Origin: Gamsiella multidivaricata
Lineage: Eukaryota; Mortierellomycota; Mortierellomycetes; Mortierellales; Mortierellaceae
Direction of reading: 5' to 3'
NCBI RefSeq assembly: GCF_025024155.1
Contig: NW_026251713.1
Location: 672,130 to 736,129 of the forward strand
DNA length: 64,000 nt
The notes below the pieces were generated by a model. It searched no databases and was not told where the DNA came from. It saw only the letters and a program-made list of their open reading frames with translations. Positions within the stretch are counted from its first letter, which is position 1; each line of letters opens with the position of its first letter. The position numbers were made by a program, and so were the translations under genes. This document shows, in pieces, positions 1 through 11,700 of the stretch.

Positions 1-1212
1 TTGTCTTGGTGTTTTTGCTTTGATTCATATGTATACACAGCACATGCATCTCGATTTTTTGAATGTAAATTGGGCTCTGGATATCCTTGGACGAGGTTGA
101 AGTGTACCAGACATATGCCACCATCACACTCACTAAAAAGGATGCTGTCATGTGGGAGCAACAGTGATAAAAAAATGCGGGGCCTCAGAACAAGATTCAA
201 TGTACCGGAGAAGATAGACCGAACACTGTAGTCTCGATGTCCTCATCCCAATTTTATTACATGTATCTGTTAGTTTGCTACATGTATGCAGGACAAGTGC
301 TGCAATATAGCCGTCCCCAATCTCTGGTGAGAGCACAGTGCTCGCCGAAGTTTTAGCAAAGCTTAGGCTTGCGCAATAACGCAGCACAGCAATGGAATCC
401 CTCTGTGAAAATAGCGGTTGCTGAACTCCCCCAGGTGTGGCACCTGCACGGCGACGTAATTGACTTTTTATTACTTCATGAATAGTTTCGTCCGCAAGCT
501 ACAAATATTTGCACAGTATGTTGGATTTGTCCAATCTGTAGTTGACAAATTTAAACCAGCTAAATGCGCACAACGCTCAAATCACAGTATCCTCAATCGC
601 CCCATTCGGCGCGCTAAAGCAAAAGAACACACATACACAAAATAAGCCTGAAGCCCTAACGTTCTCTGATTTAAGTTATCAGGCATGGTATTTGCTCACG
701 AGGTACCATGGCAGTGATATACCACTTGCTGTGTTTCCTGGATCAGCGTCCTAAGCTCATATCCACTGGGGCGCGCCGCGACTAGAGGCTGCCATGTTGC
801 TCCAGCAGAATCCAATGAATCGGCCTCTTGCCCTCGTCTGTTGACCTATTGAAATTTAGTAGATATCATTGTCGCGATCGCCGTGGCCGTCACCACGTTG
901 ATAGAAGGTTTTATAGCGAATAAGGAAAAGCATCTATACCTCGAACCATGTAGATCAAAAAAGACATCTGCAGCAGAACAGAACCCATATCTCAGTATAG
1001 TCATTCAGCTCAAATGGACTGGGGTTACTGTTGGTGTATCATTCATAGAGTATCTCAAAACATCAATGACCGCTTGAGTAGCGAATAACGTCTAAACTAC
1101 CTTCTGCCACTAGTGCTTCCGAAGGAAACAACAGATATAAGAGATCTATCCTGCTTGAACAAACTTTGCCTATATTGTAGATTTGTATGTCTGAACGCGA
1201 TACTTTATTTTT
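1..1212. other. Intergenic, no supported gene
   Basis: Only short unsupported open frames are present (none above about 80 codons), with no recognisable domain or convincing splice pattern. The right end is the 3' flank of the minus-strand acyl-CoA dehydrogenase. Confidence 0.6.
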
Positions 1213-3167
1213 CTACTCGGACAAGAGAGCTCGGGAGGTGACCATACGCATTACCTCGTTGGTGCCCTCGAGGATACGGTGAACACGAGAATCGCGGAGG
1301 AAGACGTTCACCTTATAGTCCTTCAAGTACCCGTATCCACCGTGTAGCTGCAAGCTGTCGTCGCAGATCTTGAAGCATTCATCTGTAGCATGCAATTTGG
1401 CCATGGCAGCAAAGCTAGCTATGCTGGGGTGGTTCTGGTCCAGCATCGTGGCGGCCTGACGGATCATCAGTCTTGACGACAGCAAACTAGTTGCCATATC
1501 CGCGAGCTTGAACTGGGTGTTCTGGAAGTTAGCCAAGGGTTGATTGAACTGCTTGCGGACTTTGACGTGCTCGATAGCGAGCTCCAACGAAGCCTGGGCG
1601 GCTCCCAAACTGCACGATCCTGTCGAATGTTATCGTTCGCAATATTCAAAATGGACCGTCAGTGCCTAACGTTTTCAGACATAAGCACCATACTCCTTTT
1701 CTTCCCCTTCTTATTGCTCCTTACCAATGTTGATACGACCTCCGTTGAGACCCTTCATGGCAATAGAGAATCCCTGACCTTCGGAGGCAACCAAGTTCTC
1801 AGCTGGCACTTCGCAGTCCTCCATGATAACGGCTCTAGTGGGCTGCGAGTTCCATCCCAACTTGTTCTCCTTCTTGCCGAAGCTTAAACCCTTGAATCCC
1901 TTCTCAACAATGAAACAGGAGATGCCCTTTGGACCAGGGCCGCCAGTGCGGGCCATGATCAAATAGACATCGGAGGAGCCTCCACCGGAGATGAAGGCCT
2001 TGCTTCCATTGAGGACATAGTGGGATCCCTTCTTGACAGCAGTGGTAGAAAGACCAGCGGCATCAGATCCAGCGCCAGGCTCAGTCAGGCAGTAAGAGGC
2101 AAAATGCTCCATGCTGGTCAACTTGGGCAGGTATTTTTGACGCTGCTCTTCAGATCCAAAGACATCTATGGAACAAGAACATAACAGAGGGTAATGGTAA
2201 GATTTCATGTGCGCTCCTTTTACGATAGCCAACGTGCATTACAAGTCGTGGGGAAAATGTCAACTTACCGATCATCCATGTGCACATGCTGCAGTAAACG
2301 AACGAGCGGTAAGAAAAATAAGAACACGCATTAGAGACCGATAGTAGTAGCAAAACAAGACAGTATTCCACGACTACTTCACAATGTCTTTTTTCCCATA
2401 CTTATGAATACTGATGTAAGCGGTAGTAGAGACGTCGCCAGTCGACAGCGCCTCGAAGATCACAGAGGTCTCCAAACGCCCGAGGCCAGAGCCACCAACG
2501 TCTTCGCGAGTGTAAAGGCCACCGAAACCGAGCTCAGCACCCTTCCGAAGGACATCGATGGGGAAATGTTGGTTCTCGTCCCACTATAGGCGATCCAAAA
2601 CAGCAATATATAAAAGATCAGCTCAGAACGAGTCTACCACGAATAGCTCCCGGATAAAGCGACAAAGAGCAGGCAGGTGCCCTTTGATCGATTACCTCCT
2701 GCATCTTGGGCGCAAATTCTTTATCCGCAAATGCGCGGGCCAAACTCTGGAGCTCCATCTGATCGTCTATGTTGAGTCACACAGCCATCGGACCAGTTAG
2801 CATCTGGTGCCTGAATTCAGGATAGATCGGTTGTATGCCCATAACCAGAAAGTGCGCCAGCATTGCACGGCATGTCAAGTACCTGTGAGTCCCGTGGAGG
2901 CTAGTATAGGACAAGGGTGTAAAAAGCAAGAAAAAGGGGTACTTCAGTTAGTCAATTGCACTGCAGGATCAAGGAAGATGAGGGTGGGAAATATACACAT
3001 TTCGAACGACGGCATGTCTGTGCATCCGTTATTCGCACAGCGTGGTACGGCTACATACGATCGATGGGCGAGGTAGTCAAGTGGCGAATCTGGTTGGGGA
3101 CAACAGATGCAGCTCGGCCGAGCCTAGCAGGGGCGCGTCGCGCAGTGATGCGAAGAAGGGAGGCCAT
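1213..3167 (-). CDS. ACAD8: Isobutyryl-CoA dehydrogenase, mitochondrial (ACAD8-like)
   Basis: FAD-dependent acyl-CoA dehydrogenase, predicted to oxidise isobutyryl-CoA to methacrylyl-CoA in mitochondrial valine catabolism and pass electrons to ETF. I read about six exons. Exon 1 is 3167-3059, beginning [17 protein letters not shown], an Arg/Ala-rich mitochondrial presequence, and ends at a GTATGT donor. Further coding blocks lie near 2773-2700, 2590-2405, 2279-2262, 2165-1725 and 1625-1213. Visible hallmarks are [16 protein letters not shown] (FAD-binding signature 1), [35 protein letters not shown] near the N-terminus, and the C-terminal [11 protein letters not shown] followed by [12 protein letters not shown], in which the Glu after Leu is the expected catalytic base. 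The match to ACAD8 runs the whole length, better than to SCAD or SBCAD. The distal exon borders are approximate. No truncation is seen. Confidence 0.93.
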
Positions 3168-3981
3168 GGTGATTCAGTGGAATGAGTGGAGCGTGAAGTA
3201 TGGAGAAGAGAGATGGAGAAGAAAAAAACCAGTAGAGCTGCTGTGGAATGGAATAATTTGACCGTGGGAAGTTTGGGATTGTGGGGAGAATAACCCTTAA
3301 CTTGATAACTCCATTTTCCTAGGCGCAGTGCGACTCCCTCCATAGTAAAGGGCCGATAAAGTAACACATAAATTCGATCAGGAGGACCCGAATGAATGAG
3401 TACATACAGAGCAGGTATCGATGGCTGTCTTGTATCAATGCCGATGACCCTGGGGTGTAGCATTGAGGCTCTATGATAACTAGCAACCATATGCATTGTG
3501 GTGTATTCACCATATCGTCTTGCTTATTGAAAGTACCCCATTTCTCTGGATCTGCCACCGCTCGGTGTCGATTCTTTATTAAGAGCATAGTGCCTCTGAG
3601 ACTATCTTATAGATATATAAGGCACGACTTGCCCATTATTAAAAGTGCATCTCGTTTTCACAGATATCATTCCTACATACTCCGCATGGATATCAAAACG
3701 AGTAGCTAGTTCACAGAGTTCGTGAGAGCATATATTTGTACGAGTTAGAATTATGCAAGATAGTTGAACGAAGCATCTTTGTATGATATCCTTTGTTTTG
3801 AATAAAACCAACAAGAATATCGCTTGAAAAAAGGTCAAATCTGTCATGAATACGATAATTGTTCATTGCCATAGAGGCACGTTTATTAGGTAATGCTACT
3901 GATGATTGAGTGGTGTCGTACAGTTGGGTAGTGAAGATGCAATGATAGTGTGTATGCGTGTGTCTATATGAGGATGTCCGT
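3168..3981. other. Intergenic; 3' UTR of small gene A at right
   Basis: No gene is supported. On the minus strand, about 3850-3900 carries the 3' UTR of small gene A, including an AATAAACGTGCC polyadenylation block that resembles AATAAACATGCC downstream of copies B and C. Confidence 0.5.
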
Positions 3982-4161
3982 TTATCGGATGAATGGACCG
4001 GCAGCAGCATCGCCCATGGTCTTATAGAGGATCTTCTCAAGTGCCTGTTCCTTGGTCATCTTGTTGGCAGGACGCTGCTCGTGCATCGAAGAGCGAGGAG
4101 TAGCAGCGGGTGAGACCGAGGCTGAGGCGGACTGGTTCTTGGAGGACTTGAAGAGGGCCAT
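3982..4161 (-). CDS. Small protein family member A (59 aa)
   Basis: A 59-residue single-exon protein starting MALFKSSKNQSASASVS and ending DAAAGPFIR. Function is unknown; I recognise no domain. The layout is a basic/aromatic N-terminus (ALFKSSK), an Ala/Ser linker, a conserved TPRSSMHEQRP core, and a short amphipathic C-terminal helix (TKEQALEKILYKTM). There is no signal peptide or membrane segment. The ATG is preceded by TCGATAGCC, which also precedes the ATG of copy B. A TATA box lies 128-135 bp upstream and an AATAAA-type signal lies downstream. Copy B, diverging from the same 0.76-kb intergenic region, encodes exactly the same protein; I count three nucleotide differences, all synonymous. 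Conserved promoter, codon-level conservation and paralogues at 18, 41-43 and 45 kb argue that it is real despite its size. Confidence 0.8.
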   Translation of the reverse strand: MALFKSSKNQSASASVSPAATPRSSMHEQRPANKMTKEQALEKILYKTMGDAAAGPFIR

Positions 4162-4288
4162 GGCTATCGAGTGTGTGTGTTTGTGTGTGCGGGAGTGTTT
4201 GAGTGATGTGATTGCTTAAATACTGGTTGCTTGGATGCGTTTTGTCTGGTTGATGAAGAGAGGAGGGAAACAAGCTACATCTCGAGTG

Positions 4289-4296
4289 TATTTATA
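4289..4296 (-). promoter_or_regulatory. TATA box of small gene A
   Basis: TATAAATA on the minus strand, inside GTATAAATAC, the same ten bases found upstream of family genes G (18.0 kb) and F (44.9 kb). It lies about 130 bp before the ATG, leaving a CA-rich leader of roughly 100 nt. Confidence 0.65.
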
Positions 4297-4594
4297 CGCG
4301 GCTTCTCACCCTGGACCACGACAAAGTGACTTGAACGACGCTCGGCATGCTTGGCTAGGATACCAACCAAGCCAGCAAACCGCCGTTAATGATTGCCATG
4401 GATGGAAATCAAAACCATGCCGTCCATATTTGTCGCGAATGGACTATTCAGGTACATGATGTCATGCGGCAAAATTAAGCATTTTCAAGGTCAGCTAACA
4501 TTCCACCTTTCTTCTTTTCCTTTTCCACGATGTACCGTGCGCGTTTTTTTATTTCGTTCTCCTCTTTGGCAACGTTCTCCGTGGAAGGTGACAT

Positions 4595-4645
4595 CCGAGG
4601 TCGACTCTTCGAAGTCGACTCTTCCAGACAGAACGAGGTGGCCCA
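4595..4645 (+). promoter_or_regulatory. Upstream element array of small gene B
   Basis: Two direct copies of GTCGACTCTTC flank a TTCGAA palindrome about 80-110 bp before the TATA box. The array is kept in copy C (about 40910-40945) apart from one change in the first repeat. That is what a conserved activator site would look like; the binding factor is unknown. The spacing does not match a standard nGAAnnTTCn heat-shock element. Confidence 0.5.
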
Positions 4646-4711
4646 TGCTCCGCTTGGCTCCGCAAAGGCAGGAATGGCGCGCCAAGAATAGAACACTGGA
4701 GGAGACAGCAG

Positions 4712-4719
4712 TATAAAAA
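4712..4719 (+). promoter_or_regulatory. TATA box of small gene B
   Basis: TATAAAAA in the context AGTATAAAAAGGA, conserved in copy C. It is followed by a long (about 180 nt) leader made almost entirely of A, C and T, with repeated CACTCACAGCAACAAC units between about 4750 and 4825. Confidence 0.7.
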
Positions 4720-4925
4720 GGATCCGTTGTCCCTCTGCATTCAGTTTCTTCACTCACAGCAACAACCACTCATAGCAACAACCACTCACAGCAATAACCA
4801 CTCACAGCAACAACCACCACTCAAGCCAATCAACCAACTAACCAACCAACCAATTGCCACCCAAGCAACTAGCCGACAACCAAGTAATACCACCTACTGC
4901 ACATACAAACACACATTCGATAGCC

Positions 4926-5105
4926 ATGGCCCTCTTCAAGTCCTCCAAGAACCAGTCCGCCTCAGCCTCGGTCTCACCCGCTGCTACTCCTCGCTCTTCA
5001 ATGCACGAGCAGCGTCCCGCCAACAAGATGACCAAGGAACAAGCACTTGAGAAGATCCTCTATAAGACCATGGGCGATGCTGCTGCCGGTCCATTCATCC
5101 GATAA
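4926..5105 (+). CDS. Small protein family member B (59 aa)
   Basis: Protein identical to member A, encoded on the opposite strand 765 bp away. It is a 59-aa single exon with start context TAGCCATGGCC and stop TAA at 5103. Function is unknown. The conserved features are the ALFKSSK basic/aromatic N-terminus, the TPRSSMH core (an R-x-S-hydrophobic site that a basophilic kinase could recognise), and a C-terminal DAAAGPFIR. A strong TATA box, conserved upstream elements and a CAA-rich unstructured leader suggest high or inducible expression and efficient translation. The 3' UTR (about 5160-5215) contains AATAAACATGCC and is shared with copy C. It could be a stress or differentiation protein, but nothing in the sequence proves a role. 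Confidence 0.82.
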   Translation: MALFKSSKNQSASASVSPAATPRSSMHEQRPANKMTKEQALEKILYKTMGDAAAGPFIR

Positions 5106-6800
5106 TCCAGGGTGAACAAGGACAATCAAGTGCCGCTCATACCCACTGCATTCATCACTCACTTGTACAACACCGCATCATACACGATAGCATCACCCTA
5201 TAATAAACATGCCTTCAAGGCGTAGTAATTAAACTCTACCTGTGCAGGTTGTGAAATAAGAAAGTGGTTTCTATCATGCGCGTGCAATCAGACGCTAAAA
5301 AAAAAAAGCCTTCATTCCATGCCGACGCACCTTACTCCGTTCATCACCGCCAATTCGAATCACTCGTATATACGTTGATCACAACAGCTGCGTAACATGC
5401 TTTGCTTCAGGTTTTCTGACTGGTTACGGGGCCAAATCTACCACTGGCGTGTATTTAAATACCATACCCGTAGCATGCGCTAGCCAGGATAACAATGTTT
5501 GAATATTTGCTCCAGACGTCCTTGAGCCGACCGATGCAATCCATATAGTCCTATTGTCACTTTCTTCCTGGAGCTGACTTCCTTAAAAAAGCACTGGCTC
5601 CAATCGCTCTTGCTACCTAGCGCCTGTGAAAAAAAAGGAAGTAACACAGCACCTACTTTCAAAAAATAAAAAAACAACCAAGACAAGCACCCATTCCTGA
5701 TCGAGACCATACATAAGAATTTGAGCACCATGTTTATCCTGAAGCTCCCACAAGGACCCAGTCCGACCAAAAATGGGTTTTACTTCTCAGTCATTGTCGA
5801 TCCCGTCCTTACTACCGCGCTAGTGCGTCCTTCTATCAAGAAAACCCCTCCTCTTTGAGTGATTTACAGGAGACGTGATCTCGATGTACCTCCCCCCTTC
5901 CCTCATACCTAAAATGATCGTCGTGGGATGAATCCCTGCAGTTCCTTATTCGATATGGAAGGAAAGCCGAATACACGCGTAGAGCAGAGATTTCGCTAGA
6001 GAAACAACAATAACTCACGAATAACGAGGGGGGGAATAGTCAGGATGGTACACGATAGAAGAAAAACCCTGACCAATAGCTTTCGACCGTGACCTCGCAT
6101 CCAAATTCAGGCACCAAGGGACGCGTTTGAATCTAGAAATGATTGCTCGCGGCACCAATTATTCCCGTGTAGCCCAGAGCTAATAGCCATTGATTATCGA
6201 GAGTATTCAGACATCTGGCTGGATATGGTCTGTTGCTCTGCAGTGGCAGCCGAGGTTTCGCCGGTCAAGGGGGGGGAGGGGGGGAGAGGGGCCAATAAGG
6301 AAAGCAGATTGGTGGGGTGAGTTCTGGAGTTTTACTTTAAGGTACGGTGGAATGGCCCCGATACTGCATTAGCCATGTCCTCCACAAACCACAAGGCGGC
6401 TCCTGTCTTTGATCGAGTATTGTCGTGGATCAAAACTAACCTCTCTCCATATCTTTATACAGCCGATCCAATTGCAGTAAGCTCGTCGGCCGAGTGGCAT
6501 CTGTTTATTTGTTGATGCAAAGTCCTTTTGCTGAACCGCAAGGCAGCTCTTTGAAAGGCGTATGTGTGTATAACACACTCGAATCTTCCCCTACTTCTCG
6601 GCTCAAGGCATCACGTGCCAAAGTGACACCAGATCCAGCATGCGTCCACCAATAGCCTCTCGCACGGCTCACAGACAGAAAGTATAAGAGGGAGAAAGAA
6701 CATCCTCTTTGCCATCCACATCCTCTCCTCCACAATCCCTCAGGCCCCCCAATCTCTCATTCCCCCTCTCTACTCCTCTCCATAGCAACTCAATAATACA
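5106..6800. other. Intergenic; promoter of thiolase at right end
   Basis: No gene is supported. A G-rich tract lies at 6270-6293. The last 150 bp are pyrimidine-rich (CCTCTCCTCC runs) immediately before the thiolase ATG and are its likely core promoter and leader. Confidence 0.55.
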
Positions 6801-8491
6801 ATGGCTCCCCAGAAGGTTTACGTTGTCGGTGTCGGCATGACCAAGTTCATCAAGCCCAGAGACTTGAGAGATTACCCTGGTAAGATGCATTCTATCCCGA
6901 CTCCTTCTCTTCTCCACTGAATCAAAGGAGCTCTTTGACTGACAAAATGCCCTGGCTTTTTTTTACTGTGCAATAGATATGGGACGTGAGGCTGCCACCA
7001 AGGCCCTGTTGGATGCCGGTATCACCTACGACAAGGTCCAGCAGGTACGTCTTTCTCTACCTCGAGGAATTCCCGGCTCGCCTATTTATTCTTCCGGCCT
7101 TCAATTGCCATGCGATTCGAATGCATAACCAAGCCCTCTAACCCCCCCTGTTTGACAATAACACCATCTCACATCATAGGCTGCTGTCGGTTACTGCTAC
7201 GGTGACAGCACATGTGGACAGCGCACCCTGTACCAGCTGGGAATGCACCAGGTAAAGCGACAAGGGGAGCCGAGACAGGAGAAATACCTTATTTCGTGCG
7301 AATATCTAGAGATTGCGGGGAAACAGTTCACATGTGAACTGACCATGTAAACCTAATCATCCTTCGACCCTTCTCCACCCAACATAGATCCCCATCATCA
7401 ACGTCAACAACAACTGCTCGACCGGCTCCACCGCCCTGTTCTTGGCCCGCCAGGCGATCGAGTACGGCATTGCCGACTGCACCATGGCCCTCGGTTTCGA
7501 GAAGATGGAGGCCGGATCGCTCGGATCCAAGTTCGAGGACCGCACCAACCCCTTGGACAAGACCGTCACCATGATGAGCGAGACCCGCGGCATCAGCGCT
7601 GGTCCCTTCGCGGCCCAGATCTTCGGTAACGCCGGTATTGAGTATTGCGAGAAGTACGGCGCCACTCCTCAGCACATGGCCAAGATCGCAGAGAAGAACC
7701 ACCGCCACTCGGCCTTGAACCCTTACTCCCAGTTCCGTGACATCTACACCTTGGAGCAGGTCGAAAAATCCAACAAGGTCTTCGGACCCCTGACCAAGCT
7801 CCAGTGCTGCCCCACCTCTGATGGCTCTGCCTGTGCCATCCTTGCTTCCGAGAAATTCGTCAAGGAGAACAACTTGCAGGACCAGGCTGTGGAGATTGTT
7901 GCCCAGTCCATGGCCACGGACTCGCCCAAGCTGTTCAACGAGTCCTCCATCGAGTTGGCTGGTGCTGATATGACCCGCCGCGCTGCCAATGATGTCTTTA
8001 CCAAGGCCGGTATCAAGCCCACGGATGTCCAGGTTGTTGAGCTCCACGACTGCTTCTCTGCCAATGAGCTGATCACCTACGATGCTCTCGGACTCTGCAA
8101 GCCCGGCGAGGCCCATAAGTTGATCGACACCAACGATGTCTCATACGGTGGCAAGTACGTCGTCAACCCCTCGGGTGGTTTGATCTCCAAGGGTCACCCT
8201 CTCGGTGCCACCGGTTTGGCCCAGTGCTCCGAGTTGGTCTGGCAGCTTCGCGGCTGGTGCGGTGAGCGCCAGGTCCCCAACTGCAAATATGCCCTCCAGC
8301 ACAACGTCGGCCTCGGTGGTGCCGTCGTTGTTTCACTCTACAAGAAGGCCGATCTGGGCTCATCTCCAAAGTACGTCGATTCGCGCAAGCGTGTTGGCTA
8401 CAACCCTGCCACGGAGGCTCGCGAGGTCTCGGAGGAGGAGGTCCAGTCCGTCCGCGCAAAGGAGAACTCCGAGTTCATGGCTCGTCTCTAA
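6801..8491 (+). CDS. SCP2-type 3-ketoacyl-CoA thiolase, peroxisomal
   Basis: Thiolase of the sterol carrier protein X/SCP2-thiolase type, predicted to cleave 3-ketoacyl-CoA (including branched chains) in peroxisomal beta-oxidation. Four exons fit in phase: 6801-6879, 6977-7044, 7180-7251 and 7388-8491, giving 440 aa. Motifs in order are [14 protein letters not shown] with the nucleophilic Cys, [36 protein letters not shown] with the catalytic His, and [13 protein letters not shown]. The C-terminus is ...FMARL; ARL fits the PTS1 consensus [SAC]-[KRH]-L. There is no C-terminal SCP2 lipid-transfer domain, so this is the stand-alone thiolase form. Start: first ATG after a C/T-rich leader, giving [16 protein letters not shown], typical of the family N-terminus. 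The 3' end faces the large minus-strand gene 218 bp away. Confidence 0.95.
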
Positions 8492-8708
8492 AAAAAATTA
8501 CTGCTGGCATTTTTTTTTCTTTTGCCTATACCATAAAAAATAAATGAATTGTGTAAATAAGTTTATATTCTGTACATTCCACGCGTCTTCTATAATGATT
8601 CCCCTCTCCTTGTTCACAAATGATGACCTGGCCTTTATCCGTACCCGCTTCATATATTTTTTTTCCTTTTTTTCCCTTTTTTTCCTTTTATTATTCTATG
8701 CTAACAAG

Positions 8709-11700
8709 TTATGTGATTTCTTTGGGAGGATTGGAGTTAGTCAAATCCTCCAGCGATTTCAATGCGCTTGATTCCTGGAAGGAAATCGACTCGCGCACGA
8801 CGCTCTGGAGACGCTCGACGTCGTACCAACAAGTGGTTGTGTAATCAACGCCCGTGATCTCGCTCAGACCTTGGGACGCGACCGATTTGGATCGATACCA
8901 ACCGGAGCGTCGGTTGCCGCGCGTTGGAAAGATTGGATGCGAGTGTTCGGCCGAGAAGGGGAGGACGGTCAAAAGTGAAGAAGTATACGGGATACCAAGG
9001 TCGTTTGAGATGGACTTTTTGAGCTCTGACGGTTGAGAGCCACCGTTGGACCCTGAACAGGAGGAGGTCGAGGAAGATGTGGGTGGCCCCGAATGATCAA
9101 AGGAACTGCTTCCTGATTGTGCTTGGGGTGGGCCGGGGTACTGGTCGAAAACAAGAACCTGGCTGGTGCTGTTCTGGTGATATGCGCTGGATGCTGGAGG
9201 AGCGAGGGTCATCTCACTGTCTTGGGACGAATCGGAAGAGGACTTGGAGATTAGGGGATGGTTATCATCTAACAAACCCTCCATCATGGCTAGATCGGTG
9301 CTGGAACTGAGTAGCAGGTTTGTGCTGGTGCTATCTCTGGAAATACCCGCGAACGAGGCCAGTGTGGTCGAGCTGGTTAACGGTAGGTTGTTCCTCGAGC
9401 ACGACGCGGACGAAAACGCGGATGCTTGGTGGGTCATTCCCTCCTGACAGATGTCCTTCTCCAGCTGATTTAGATCAAACCAGTGCGGCCATGTAGCCGA
9501 TGCTGCTGCATGCATTGTTGCTACGGCGTTACTATCCATCCTCATCAGGCTTTCCAGACTAGCGAGGTCGTTTTGAGCAAAGTTCATATCGGAGACCACT
9601 GAAGTCAATTCATTGGTGTTGATTCCCAGATCATTCATACCGCCGTTGCACTCGGAGAGTGCTCTGATAAAATCAGCGGCCGCAATGGTTTCCAACGGCG
9701 ATGACGCGCTGCCAGATACACTATTCGTAGTTGCATTAGCGATCGAGGGCGCAGAGACAGATGAAGACATGAGCAAACTGGGATTCGGTGCTCCCTGACC
9801 GCTACCTGGCATCGGCGTGGCCAATGTCTGGGCCAGGCAAAGGTTGATCGTTGATACTGACTTGTTCATGGATTGGTAGTGCTTGGAGTAGTGGACAGCA
9901 TACTCGGCCTCGTCCATGTGAACCATCTTCTCAGCGACCTTATGTCGAGGATCGGTGGCACTGACCGTGGCACTGTTACCGATTCCTCCGAGTCCTCCGA
10001 CTTGTGTCAGAATTGCCTCTGTAACCATGGGATTGTCCTCCTTAAACACGCTTGTCGACTTGTACGGGTGAGTCCGTGGTACGTTCTTCTTCTTTCTCGC
10101 GGGATTGTTCAAGCTAGGATTTGATACAGTGCTCGCCTTACGACTACCAGACGCCAGTGTGGAGCTGATTGAGGCCACAGAAGCGCGACGAACGAGCTTG
10201 TTGTTGTCCGAGGGCTGCTGGAACGATGGCGCGGATACCGATGTCGTCATTGATCTCTGGTTACCTAAAGTTGCTTGAGTCCCGATCCCAGCGGACCCGT
10301 TCAGTGGTAGCAGGTGCTTGAAAGGTGGCTGGATTGATTGTGTAGAAATTGCGGAGTGAGTACCGTTCATTAATCGCTGTGTTTCTTCCTCAGAGCCTGG
10401 AGCGAGATCCAGGAACGGAATCGTGTGCGCGTAGATCGCTTGCAACAAGTTCAGATAGACAGGGTCCTGGTTCATGCTGCAGGTGGTCTCAGGACAGATA
10501 GGAAGAATCTGGACATAGTTGCCGTAATAATCATGGCCGATAATTTCCAATCCAGGCACAACAGTCGGTGAAGCCAAGTACTCATACAGGGGCTCTGGAT
10601 TGCCGCAAGGCGCAGGGCCGCGATAGTAAGTCGCTAGATTCGATGGCGATTGTGCTGTCTCTGCTGAAGAAGGAGAAGGAGAGGTAGAGAATGCTGGAGA
10701 TATTATAGGCTGATTGTTGGTCAAGGCGAGAATTTCTGCACTGCTGTATTGTTGCGAGGGAAGGATCGTTTGCGCAGCCACCTGCTGCATATGGCTAGAG
10801 AGTGAGGACCATGGCATCTCAGCGGACATGTACGAAGGGGTCGCTGGAGGTGCAGGGAGACTACCGACGCGTCGCTTTGCTTTCGCCTTCGATCCTCGTC
10901 TGGACTGAGAACCCTGTCCCGGCTGAGATGACTTTTGCTGCTTAGACTGCACCAACAGTGCATCCATCTGCTGAACTTGCTGCAGAGGCGCGCCTTGTTG
11001 CTGCTGTTGAAGGACCTGAGATGTATTAGACACATTGGGCTGCTGCATTATGGACTGCTGGAGTTGTTGAAGATATTGGATCGTTGCAGATTTGGTGGCG
11101 TTTGACATTGGCAACGACATCCCAGGCATTCCAGACATTCCAGAGACATCACCGGCTGGCCACGCGTCAGCAGTATTCAGTGCTGGCATGACATCAAAAG
11201 GATGGACGCCAATGGAATAGGCAGTGCCCACGGAGGTTGAAGATAGGAATGATGGAATAGCGGAAGTTATTTGGGTCGTAAAGTCCATGTTAGTGGTGGA
11301 GTCGCCAGTAATTGATGGTCGGAAGGCCGAATCCGTGGGAGTAGGCAGGTACGGGTCATTCATTCCCGGACCCTGCGCGTCCAATGTGCTCTGACCCATC
11401 CCTAACCTCTGAATTGTCACGTTGAGCGGGGCCGCGGTTACCGAGATATTGTGGACATTGTTGGGCACCGAATGCCTCCTGGTAGAGTTTGAGGTGTTCG
11501 AGCGTCGTTTTTGAAGCGCTCGTGGTTTAGGCGAGTTAATATCAGTGAATTTGACCGCGTCGCCATGGCGTTCGTTGGCCGAATAGAGGGTGTGAGCAGT
11601 AGTAGATTTAATGAGCCCACCGCTAGGTGGCGGGGACATCATAGTGTGAAAGGAAGATCTTCTCGACAGATCCAAGGGCACCTTGCAATTTGCAGGCGGT

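Larger units (their letters stand above)
4320..5230 (+). repeat. Duplicated block: promoter, leader, small gene B and 3' UTR
   Basis: This stretch is repeated in the same orientation at about 40705-41470. Shared parts are the distal ACGACGCTCGGCAT and TTGTCGCGAAT segments, the AACGTTCTCCGTGGAAGG and GACTCTTCGAAGTCGACTC elements, the GTATAAAAAGG TATA box, the CACTCACAGCAACAACC leader, the gene, and an AATAAACATGCC 3' UTR. Divergence is highest in spacers and leader repeats and lowest in promoter elements and coding sequence. Confidence 0.85.

Noticed and set aside
1..231. 76-codon frame at the window start
   Set aside because: Begins with a non-ATG codon, no family resemblance, no splice context.
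4595..4645. Heat-shock element in the promoter of small gene B
   Set aside because: TTCGAA without the two-base spacer and scattered GAA/TTC do not meet the nGAAnnTTCn consensus; kept only as an unnamed conserved element.
7328..8116. 262-codon open frame antisense to the thiolase
   Set aside because: Mirror of a GC-rich coding exon; Gly/Leu/Val-biased, no domain, and the sense strand has full thiolase motifs.
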